Source of the DNA: an uncultured Thermoleophilia bacterium
GTDB lineage: Bacteria; Actinomycetota; Thermoleophilia; UBA2241
Length of the DNA: 5,531 bases
Assembly: GCA_903921965.1 (NCBI GenBank)
Contig: CAIXSE010000464.1
Span: 1 to 5,531, forward strand
Direction: 5' to 3'
Shown: piece by piece, positions 1 to 5,289 of the stretch
Position numbering within the stretch: position 1 is the stretch's first letter
How the letters are laid out: every line of letters starts with the position of its first letter
The notes under the pieces: generated by a model
Databases searched by the model: none
Seen by the model: only the letters and a program-made list of their open reading frames with translations
What the model was told of the DNA's origin: nothing
Translations under genes and position numbers: made by a program

Positions 1-911
1 GGCAGGTCGCGGGCCCACTCCGCCACCTCGTCCACGGTGGCCGCGCCCATGATGAAGTGGCGCAGCGCGAACGGGCTGAGCGCGTCCATGCTCATCAGGC
101 TGCCTGCCGACAGCACGCCGATGACCTCGCCCTGGACGTCGACCACCGGGAGGTGGTTCACGCCGGACTCCATCATGACGATGCCCGCCTCGGAGGCGAA
201 CACCTCGGCGCCGATGGTCTTCACGGGGGTGCTCATGATCGCGGCGACCGACGTGTCGCCGGATGACCGGGTTGCGACGATCTTGTCGCGCAGGTCCACG
301 TCGGTGACGATGCCGAGGCCCTGGGGCCAGCGCACGAGGACCGCTGAGGTCTCCTTCTCGCTCATGGCGCGCGCGACCGTGGAGACGGGCGTGTCCGGGT
401 CGAAGAACGCGGGGGCGCCGTGCAGCAGCGAGCGGACGGTGCGCGCGCGCACACCGGTGAGGGCCCCCACCGTGCGCGCGGTCTGGATGAGCCGTTCGCG
501 CAGCGTCTTGGCGACGAAGACGACGCCGTCGGTGCGGCTGAGGATGTCCAGCGCGAGCTCGCCTGGGATGCAGTACACGGATGAGTCTTCGCGCGCCTTG
601 GTCGTGAACTCGGGCGCCATGCCGGTGAGCAGCGACGGGTGCCCGACGACGGCGCCGCGCGAGAGGACGTCGAGCGCGACGTTGCGGTGCGAGATCTCGA
701 AGGTGCCGTCGCGCACCACGTACAGCTCGGTGGTGGGTGCGCCGCCCTCGACGGTGACGCTCTCGCCCGCGGCCACGTGACGCAGCGTCATGGCCGCGGC
801 GACCTGCTCGAGGTGCTCGTGGTGCAGCTCCCGGAACGGCTCGATGCGCGAGAGGAACCGCGCTCCCTCGCTCATCTGCTCCGTGGTGACGCTGTGTACC
901 CCAGGGTCCAT
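1..911 (-). CDS. cNMP-binding-like/CBS/DUF294-type signalling protein, partial (3' end off window), downstream tandem copy
   Basis: Reverse-strand reading from ATG at 911-909 stays open to the window edge: 303 codons plus two bases. Domains in order are a cNMP-binding-like beta-roll (about residues 17-140) and two CBS motifs (about 155-275). CBS landmarks are GIVTDVDLRDK (200-210) and HLPVVD (253-258). The nucleotidyltransferase part expected next lies outside. It aligns gaplessly with the neighbouring gene at 1014-2855, with about 180 of 303 residues identical by hand count. The ATG at 911 makes residue numbering coincide exactly with that paralogue (ARFL at 17-20 in both), so it is preferred over the in-frame ATG at 875-873. 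The turn that binds the cyclic-nucleotide phosphate in CRP-type proteins reads VGHPSLLTG...PEFT, without the usual Glu and Arg, so cAMP binding is doubtful. By family, such proteins are cytosolic nucleotide-sensing regulators with a putative nucleotidyltransferase; substrate unknown. Confidence 0.88.
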   Translation of the reverse strand, partial: MDPGVHSVTTEQMSEGARFLSRIEPFRELHHEHLEQVAAAMTLRHVAAGESVTVEGGAPTTELYVVRDGTFEISHRNVALDVLSRGAVVGHPSLLTGMAPEFTTKAREDSSVYCIPGELALDILSRTDGVVFVAKTLRERLIQTARTVGALTGVRARTVRSLLHGAPAFFDPDTPVSTVARAMSEKETSAVLVRWPQGLGIVTDVDLRDKIVATRSSGDTSVAAIMSTPVKTIGAEVFASEAGIVMMESGVNHLPVVDVQGEVIGVLSAGSLMSMDALSPFALRHFIMGAATVDEVAEWARDL

Positions 912-920
912 CCGTCCCGA

Positions 921-926
921 AGTATC
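921..926 (-). promoter_or_regulatory. possible -10 element of the downstream CBS/DUF294 gene
   Basis: On the minus strand GATACT (4 of 6 matches to TATAAT) lies 9 bases before the ATG at 911. The paralogue at 2855 has the related CATACT 6 bases before its ATG. No convincing -35 hexamer was found at 15-19 bases. The intervening GGGACGG could be a weak ribosome-binding site. This suggests the second copy may have its own promoter as well as read-through, but the evidence is one short motif. Confidence 0.35.
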
Positions 927-969
927 GCACAGCGGTCACGGCGGGGACCACGCGACGAGCGATGGGACG

Positions 970-1013
970 GCGGGCCGGTCACGACCGGGGCGGCCGCGCG
1001 GCCGCCGGCCCGC
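970..1013 (-). terminator. nested GC-rich inverted repeat after the upstream CBS/DUF294 gene; possible hairpin terminator
   Basis: Nine-base arms at 970-978 (GCGGGCCGG) and 1005-1013 (CCGGCCCGC) are perfect reverse complements, and the right arm abuts the TGA stop at 1016-1014. Inside are an 18-bp perfect palindrome at 989-1006 and a second inverted repeat, CCGGTC-AC-GACCGG, at 975-988. These overlap the outer arms, so they would be alternative folds. There is no run of U on the downstream side, so it is not a canonical intrinsic terminator. It may be a U-less terminator, an RNA-stabilising hairpin or simply GC-rich sequence. It fills most of the 102-bp gap between the two paralogues. Confidence 0.4.
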
Positions 1014-2855
1014 TCAGAACAGGGCCGGCCGCTGCGGCAGCACGCGCTGTGCCGCGAGCACGACGCGGTACGCCTCCTGGAGCTCCACCTTGGCCAGCGG
1101 CCGGAGCTTCGTGGTGTCGACGGCGTCCTCGGGCCGGCGCCCCGCGTGGAGGGCCTCGGCGTGGTGCTGGAGGCGCAGCGCCGACATGCTCACGAACGCC
1201 TCGCGCAGGCCCTGCGCCGAGGCGGCGCCCTCGGCCTGCGCCTCCTCGACGGCCGCCAGCCGGTCGAGCGTCGTGTGCGGCGTGAGCCCGGCCGCGAAGG
1301 CGTAGTAGCGGGCCAGGTTCTGGATGGGCCGCAGGCCGCTCACCTTGAGGTCGACCGGGCCGGTGAGGCGCTGGCGGAAGCCGAGCGGCGTGCGGATCTC
1401 CGTGGCCAGCTCGGCGAGGCCGGCCAGGAAGCGGTAGTACCTGGGCGCCTGCCGCACGACGTCTTCGAGCTGCGGCACGATCTCCAGGCGGCCGGCCAGG
1501 TGCCGGAAGTCGAAGGTGATGGCGGCGTCCACGATGTGGGTCATGTCGTCCCAGCCGCGCAGGTAGAGCTCGAAGGCGGCGCGCCACTTCGACGCCGGCA
1601 TGCGCCAGGCCGGGTGCATGGCCGCGACGCCGTGCGGGTCGGCTGGGAAGCCGCAGTCGGCGACGCCCGTGTTGACCTCCGTCGCCAGCTGCTCGAAGTA
1701 CTTCTCCGCCCGCGGGTCGTCGGTGTCGACGTAGGCGAGACCGTTGTCCTGGTCGGAGACGAGGGTCATCTCGTACCGCGCCGCGCTGCCGAAAGCGAGC
1801 CAGGCGTACGGCACCGGCGGCGGCCCCAGCTCCCGTTCGGCCAGCTTCAGCCGGCGCGTGGTCATGGCGTCGGCCAGCAGGGTGATGATCCGCATCAGGG
1901 CCTCGGCGGCGACGTTGGCGTCGACGAGGTCGAGGACCAGCTTGGGCAGGCCGGCCGCGGCCTCGGCCATCTCCCGCCGGCTCTCCGCGGCGAGGATCGC
2001 GTGGCGGAGCGCGAAGGGGCTCAGCCGGTCCAGGGTCATGAGGCTGCTCGCCGAGAGGACGCCGAGCACCTCGCCGGCCGCGTCCACGACCGGCAGGTGC
2101 TTGACTCCCGCCTCCATCATCACGAGGCTCGCCTCCTGGGCGAACGCGTCCGCGCTCACGGTGACCACGGGCGCGGACATCACCTCGCCCACCGGCAGGT
2201 CCAGGGACCCGCGGCGGGCGATCACCTTGTCGCGCAGGTCGACGTCGGTGACGATGCCGAGGCCGTCCGGCCCGCGCACGAGCAAGGCGGAGAGGCCCTT
2301 CTTCTCCATGGTGCGCGCGGCCTCGGCGACGGTCGTGGCGGGGCCGACGAACTCGGGCGCCCCGTGCAGCAGCGCGCGCACGCTGCGCGTGCGCACGTCC
2401 GGCAGGTCGCCGTCGGAACGCGCGGCCTGGGCGAGCCGCGACCGCAGGGTCCTGGCCACGAAGACGACGCCGTCGGTGCGGCTGAGCACGTCGAGGGCCG
2501 GTTCGCCCGGGATGCAGTACAGCAGGCTGTCCTCGCGCGCCCGGGCGGTGAACTGCGGCGGCTCGCCGGTGAGCAGCGTGGGGTGGCCGAACACCTGGCC
2601 GCGCGAGAGCACGTCCACGACCAGGCCGTCCTTCACGAGCTCCACGGCCCCGTCGTGGATGACGTACAGCGCCGTGCCCGGCGCGCCGCCCTCCTGCAGC
2701 AGCACTTCGCCGGCCCCGACGGGCCGCTTCTCGATGGCCGACGCCACCTGTTCCAGGCGGCGGTGGTCGATCGCCCGGAAGGGGTCGATGTGCGAGAGGA
2801 AGCGGGCCTCCTCGCCGAGCACCTCGGGGGTGCTGTCCCCGGTCGCCGTCGCCAT
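1014..2855 (-). CDS. cNMP-binding-like/CBS pair/DUF294 putative nucleotidyltransferase, complete (613 aa), upstream tandem copy
   Basis: ATG at 2855-2853, TGA at 1016-1014. Domains in order: cNMP-binding-like beta-roll (about 17-140), paired CBS domains (about 155-275; GIVTDVDLRDK at 200-210, GVLSASSLM at 265-273), a helical linker, a GlnD-like nucleotidyltransferase core (about 310-450) and an all-helical C-terminal domain (about 470-613). The catalytic signature of the nucleotidyltransferase fold is intact: G356-S357, then D368-Q-D370 in the SDQDN stretch. The cyclic-nucleotide cassette reads FGHPTLLTG...PQFT, lacking the Glu and Arg that normally hold the cyclic phosphate, so another ligand or no ligand is likely. 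CBS pairs usually bind adenine nucleotides. The transferred nucleotide and target are unknown for the family. Length is typical, so the gene looks intact. It is divergent from the Fur-family gene across 70 bp and is followed by its 59%-identical paralogue on the same strand. Confidence 0.93.
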   Translation of the reverse strand: MATATGDSTPEVLGEEARFLSHIDPFRAIDHRRLEQVASAIEKRPVGAGEVLLQEGGAPGTALYVIHDGAVELVKDGLVVDVLSRGQVFGHPTLLTGEPPQFTARAREDSLLYCIPGEPALDVLSRTDGVVFVARTLRSRLAQAARSDGDLPDVRTRSVRALLHGAPEFVGPATTVAEAARTMEKKGLSALLVRGPDGLGIVTDVDLRDKVIARRGSLDLPVGEVMSAPVVTVSADAFAQEASLVMMEAGVKHLPVVDAAGEVLGVLSASSLMTLDRLSPFALRHAILAAESRREMAEAAAGLPKLVLDLVDANVAAEALMRIITLLADAMTTRRLKLAERELGPPPVPYAWLAFGSAARYEMTLVSDQDNGLAYVDTDDPRAEKYFEQLATEVNTGVADCGFPADPHGVAAMHPAWRMPASKWRAAFELYLRGWDDMTHIVDAAITFDFRHLAGRLEIVPQLEDVVRQAPRYYRFLAGLAELATEIRTPLGFRQRLTGPVDLKVSGLRPIQNLARYYAFAAGLTPHTTLDRLAAVEEAQAEGAASAQGLREAFVSMSALRLQHHAEALHAGRRPEDAVDTTKLRPLAKVELQEAYRVVLAAQRVLPQRPALF

Positions 2856-2861
2856 GCGGAC

Positions 2862-2867
2862 AGTATG
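2862..2867 (-). promoter_or_regulatory. probable -10 element of the leaderless CBS/DUF294 gene
   Basis: Minus-strand CATACT lies 6 bases before the ATG at 2855, the distance expected if transcription starts on the A of the start codon. No Shine-Dalgarno sequence fits in the 6 bases between. A -35 at the usual 16-18 base distance is not recognisable. TTGCCA at 2886-2881 is similar to consensus but only 13 bases away. The promoter therefore lies close to, and partly shares DNA with, the Fur-family operator region. Confidence 0.45.
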
Positions 2868-2882
2868 TCAGACGGCTCCGTG

Positions 2883-2893
2883 GCAATTGTTGC
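2883..2893. promoter_or_regulatory. second short inverted repeat GCAA-N3-TTGC next to the Nur-like box
   Basis: GCAATTGTTGC has perfect 4-base arms separated by 3 bases, and its right arm is shared with the left half of the TTGCAA-N5-TCGCAA box. The wider 15-mer 2881-2895 (TGGCAATTGTTGCAA) is imperfectly symmetric, in the 7-1-7 layout that many Fur-family operators adopt. It could be a second dimer-binding site giving overlapping occupancy towards the minus-strand promoter. It could also be chance in the only AT-richer patch of the window. Confidence 0.35.
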
Positions 2894-2906
2894 AAGTCAT
2901 TCGCAA
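2890..2906. promoter_or_regulatory. Nur-like/Fur-family operator TTGCAA-N5-TCGCAA
   Basis: The 17-bp element TTGCAAGTCATTCGCAA has the form TTGCAA-N5-TCGCAA, one base off the perfect dyad TTGCAA-N5-TTGCAA. The tTGCaa-N5-ttGCAA pattern is the Nur box described for the nickel-responsive Fur-family repressor of Streptomyces coelicolor. It sits in the 70-bp divergent region between the Fur-family gene and the minus-strand CBS/DUF294 gene. It overlaps the -35 hexamer and spacer of the Fur-family gene promoter, so occupancy would block RNA polymerase. A direct repeat GCAAGT at 11-bp spacing (2892-2897, 2903-2908) is part of the same element. The downstream operon encodes a nickel/cobalt importer, which agrees with a nickel or cobalt operator. 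Binding by the adjacent regulator is inferred. Confidence 0.65.
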
Positions 2907-2918
2907 GTGCTTTACCGT
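2890..2918 (+). promoter_or_regulatory. sigma-70-type promoter of the metal-uptake operon, leaderless
   Basis: A -35 hexamer TTGCAA (2890-2895; 4 of 6 to TTGACA) is separated by exactly 17 bases from a -10 TACCGT (2913-2918; TAnnnT type). Seven bases then lead to the ATG at 2926, placing the predicted transcription start on or next to the start codon. No ribosome-binding site is visible, in keeping with a leaderless mRNA. The operator at 2890-2906 covers the -35 and half of the spacer. Confidence 0.55.
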
Positions 2919-2925
2919 CGCGTCC

Positions 2926-3372
2926 ATGCACCACGCCAGGGCGACACTCCGCGAGCACGGCTACCGCCTGACGCCGCAGCGCACCCTGATCTGGGAGGTG
3001 TTGCGCGACGCCGGCGGGCACCTCACGGCAGATGAGGTGACGACCCGTGCGCAGCGGACGATGCCCGACGTCAACGCCTCCACGGTGTACCGCACGCTGG
3101 AGCTGCTGGTGGGCCTCGGCCTCGTCGTCGAGACGCGGCTCGAGGGCAGCGCCGGGTACTTCGAGGTGTCGCCGGAGCCGTCGCACCACCACTTCGTGTG
3201 TCGTTCGTGCGGCGCCGTGGAGCACTTCGGCGACGACCTGCTCGCGCCGGTCCGCACGGAGCTGACGGCTCGCGGCGGCGCGGTCGAGGAAATCCTCGTG
3301 ACGGCGTTCGGGGTGTGCGGCGCCTGCCTCGACGCCCGCGGGGGCGCAGCCGAGCCCGCCTCCGGCGCCTGA
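2926..3372 (+). CDS. Fur-family metal-responsive transcriptional repressor (148 aa), Nur/Fur-like
   Basis: ATG at 2926-2928, TGA at 3370-3372; 148 aa is a normal Fur length. The N-terminal winged helix spans about residues 5-80, with YRLTPQR (13-19) and the recognition-helix signature NASTVYRTLELL (50-61). The C-terminal dimerisation and metal domain follows. C92-x2-C95 and C131-x2-C134 form the structural Cys4 zinc site. H32, E80, H87 and H89 correspond by offset to E. coli Fur H33, E81, H88 and H90, the regulatory metal site. The Fur second-site His just before the last CxxC pair is absent. The histidines reported for Streptomyces Nur (positions equivalent to 70, 72, 86 and 126) are not evident, so nickel sensing is supported by context and operator rather than by the pocket. 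It lies 33 bases before a Ni/Co importer gene and probably represses that operon and itself through the box at 2890-2906. Zinc, iron or manganese sensing remain alternatives. Confidence 0.9.
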   Translation: MHHARATLREHGYRLTPQRTLIWEVLRDAGGHLTADEVTTRAQRTMPDVNASTVYRTLELLVGLGLVVETRLEGSAGYFEVSPEPSHHHFVCRSCGAVEHFGDDLLAPVRTELTARGGAVEEILVTAFGVCGACLDARGGAAEPASGA

Positions 3373-3405
3373 GCGGACCAGGGCGGCCCGGTGCACCTCC
3401 TCGCC

Positions 3406-5289
3406 ATGCACATCCCCGACGGGTACCTGGGCCCGCAGACGTACGGGCTGCTGTGGCTCGTCATGGTCCCCGTGTGGTTCGTCGCGGCGCGCAGGGTGAA
3501 ACGCACGCTGCGCGCCCGTCAGGTCCCCCTGCTCGCCCTCGGCGCGGCGTTCTCGTTCGTGCTGATGATGTTCAACGTGCCGGTGATCGGCGGCTCCACC
3601 GGGCACGCCGTGGGTGCGACGCTCATCGCCGTCATCCTGGGGCCGTGGGCGGCGGTCATCGCCGTGTCGATCGCCCTCGTCATCCAGGCCGGGCTGTTCG
3701 GCGACGGCGGCATCACGTCGCTGGCCGCCAACTGCTTCAACATGGCCGTGGTGGCGCCGTTCGTCGGCTACTACGTGTTCCGCCTCCTGGCGGGCGACCG
3801 GCCGACGGCGCGGCGGCGGGTGCTCGCCGCCGGGGCCGCGGCATACGTCGCCCTCGTCGCCTCCGCGGTCGTCGCCGGCGTCGAGTTCGGCCTGCAGCCG
3901 TACCTCAACCACACCGCGGACGGACGGCCGCTGTACGCCCCCTACGGGCTCGCCGTCGCCGTGCCGGTGATGGCCCTCGAGCACCTCTTCTTCTTCGGCT
4001 GGGTCGAGGCGCTCGTGACGGTGGGTGTGGTGGCGGCGCTGGGGCGTTCCGACCCCGCCCTGCTCGAGATGAAGCCCGCCGCCCGCCCGCTGCGCTGGCT
4101 GTGGGCGGCGCTGGCCGTGGTCATCCTGCTCACGCCGCTGGGGGCGCTCGCGCCGGGCACGGCGTGGGGCGAGTGGAGCCCGGAGCAGCTGAAGGACATG
4201 GTCGGCTACGTGCCGGCCGACTTCGCCCGGCTCGGCGGCATGTGGCGGGCCGCCATGCCCGGGTACCTCACGCCGGGCGTGGACAACGCGCTGCTCGGCT
4301 ACTTCGTGGCCGCTGTCGTCGGCGTGCTGGTGACCGTCGGCATCGCGCTGGCCGTCGGCGTGCTGCTGGCGCGGCCGCGCGGCGGCGGGGCCGCGGCCGC
4401 CGGAGGCACGGCCAACCAGGCGCCGGTCGCACCGCCGGAGGCGGCAGGGCGTGCCGCGCACCGCGGCCGCTCGCTCGCGCGCAAGGGTGCGGACGCCGTC
4501 GCCGGGGCGGTCGCCGACGTCATCCGCAACGAGGACGTCGCCGCGCGCCCCGGCCTGCTCCAGCGCCTCGACGCGCGCGTGAAGCTGGTCACTCTGGTCG
4601 TGTTCGCGGTGACGGCCACGCTGGTGCACTCCCTCTGGGCGCTGCTCGGGCTCGTCGCCGTGACCGTCGTGCTGGCGGCGCTCTCGCACGTCGCCGTCGG
4701 CTCGTTCGAGCGCAAGGTGTGGGCGTCGGCGGGCCTGCTCGCCTTCCTGATCGCGCTGCCGTCGGCGCTCTCGGTGTTCACGCCGGGGCCCGCGGCGTTG
4801 CAGCTCGGGCCCCTCACGCTGACCGAGCCGGGCCTGCTCGGCGTGGCGACGCTCGTCGCCCGCGTCGTCGCTGCCTCCGGGTTCGCCCTCCTCGTGGTGT
4901 GGACGATGCGCTGGTCCGACCTGCTGCGCGCCCTCACCTCGCTGCGTCTGCCCGACGTGGTCGTCGCGACGCTGGCGATGACCCAGAAGCAGATCCTCTC
5001 GCTCCTCACCGTGGTCGAGCAGATCCATCTGGCGCGCGAGAGCCGCACGCTCACGCGCGGGGCCGCGCGCGCCGACCGCGCCTGGGTCACGGAGCGCATG
5101 GCGTTCGTGGCGCGCACGTCGATGAAGCGCGCCGACGACGTGCACGACGCGATGCTGTCGCGCGGGTTCACCGGCGCGATGCCGTCGCTGATCCGGCCGC
5201 GGCTGGCCGCGCGCGACCGGCTGTGGCTGACGGCGACCCTGCTGCTCTGCGTCGCCGTCGTCTGGGCCGACCGGGTGATGGGGCCGTGA
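3406..5289 (+). CDS. cbiMQ: fused cobalt/nickel ECF transporter: substrate component CbiM/NikM(N) + transmembrane component CbiQ/NikQ (627 aa)
   Basis: Residues 1-225 are the CbiM/NikM substrate-capture domain, starting with the family N-terminus MHIPDGYLGP and carrying GSTGH with H67. Met1, His2 and His67 are the planar metal ligands described for T. thermophilus NikM2. EHLFFFGWVEALVT (192-205) is another CbiM hallmark. Residues 230-324 form a NikN/PDGLE-type addition: one membrane segment, an external loop (TAWGEWSPE near 252-260) and a second segment (296-322). An Ala/Gly/Arg-rich linker (about 325-385) leads to CbiQ/EcfT (about 386-627), with several hydrophobic helices and two Arg-containing coupling motifs (ESRTLTRG 545-552, AMLSRGF 582-588) that contact the ATPase. 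S and T components are usually separate proteins. Inner-membrane uptake of Ni2+ or Co2+ is expected. An upstream in-frame GTG at 3391 has a better Shine-Dalgarno fit (AGGG 7 bases before it), but ATG 3406 gives the required Met-His N-terminus. The ATPase gene overlaps its stop by 4 bases. Confidence 0.93.
   Translation: MHIPDGYLGPQTYGLLWLVMVPVWFVAARRVKRTLRARQVPLLALGAAFSFVLMMFNVPVIGGSTGHAVGATLIAVILGPWAAVIAVSIALVIQAGLFGDGGITSLAANCFNMAVVAPFVGYYVFRLLAGDRPTARRRVLAAGAAAYVALVASAVVAGVEFGLQPYLNHTADGRPLYAPYGLAVAVPVMALEHLFFFGWVEALVTVGVVAALGRSDPALLEMKPAARPLRWLWAALAVVILLTPLGALAPGTAWGEWSPEQLKDMVGYVPADFARLGGMWRAAMPGYLTPGVDNALLGYFVAAVVGVLVTVGIALAVGVLLARPRGGGAAAAGGTANQAPVAPPEAAGRAAHRGRSLARKGADAVAGAVADVIRNEDVAARPGLLQRLDARVKLVTLVVFAVTATLVHSLWALLGLVAVTVVLAALSHVAVGSFERKVWASAGLLAFLIALPSALSVFTPGPAALQLGPLTLTEPGLLGVATLVARVVAASGFALLVVWTMRWSDLLRALTSLRLPDVVVATLAMTQKQILSLLTVVEQIHLARESRTLTRGAARADRAWVTERMAFVARTSMKRADDVHDAMLSRGFTGAMPSLIRPRLAARDRLWLTATLLLCVAVVWADRVMGP

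Noticed and set aside
2859..2869. Short dyad GACA-GTA-TGTC over the minus-strand -10
   Set aside because: Only 4-bp arms; likely chance and not similar to the TTGCAA-type half sites nearby.
639..3035. A 798-codon plus-strand open frame opposite the two CBS/DUF294 genes
   Set aside because: Its composition (Arg, His, Gly, Asp, Val) is typical of the complement of a real high-GC gene, and it crosses two genes and two intergenic regions with recognisable boundaries.
1744..3372. Start of the Fur-family gene placed far upstream, giving a 542-aa fusion
   Set aside because: The frame merely stays open through the antisense gene. Homology to Fur begins just after ATG 2926, which also has a well-placed promoter and operator.
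3373..3405. Cobalamin or NiCo riboswitch before the transporter gene
   Set aside because: The gap is only 33 bases, too short for either riboswitch class, and the leaderless upstream gene leaves no 5' leader.
4371..4402. GC-only repeats and NotI-like sites resembling the palindrome at 989-1006
   Set aside because: They encode the Ala/Gly/Arg linker of the fused transporter. The similarity is low-complexity GGC/GCC sequence, not a dispersed repeat.
979..5145. A 1388-codon open frame on the minus strand spanning most of the window
   Set aside because: It runs antisense to the Fur-family and cbiMQ genes and out of frame with the CBS/DUF294 gene. Its translation is low-complexity, rich in Arg, His, Gly and Ala, with no domain. 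Long stop-free shadow frames are expected at this GC content.
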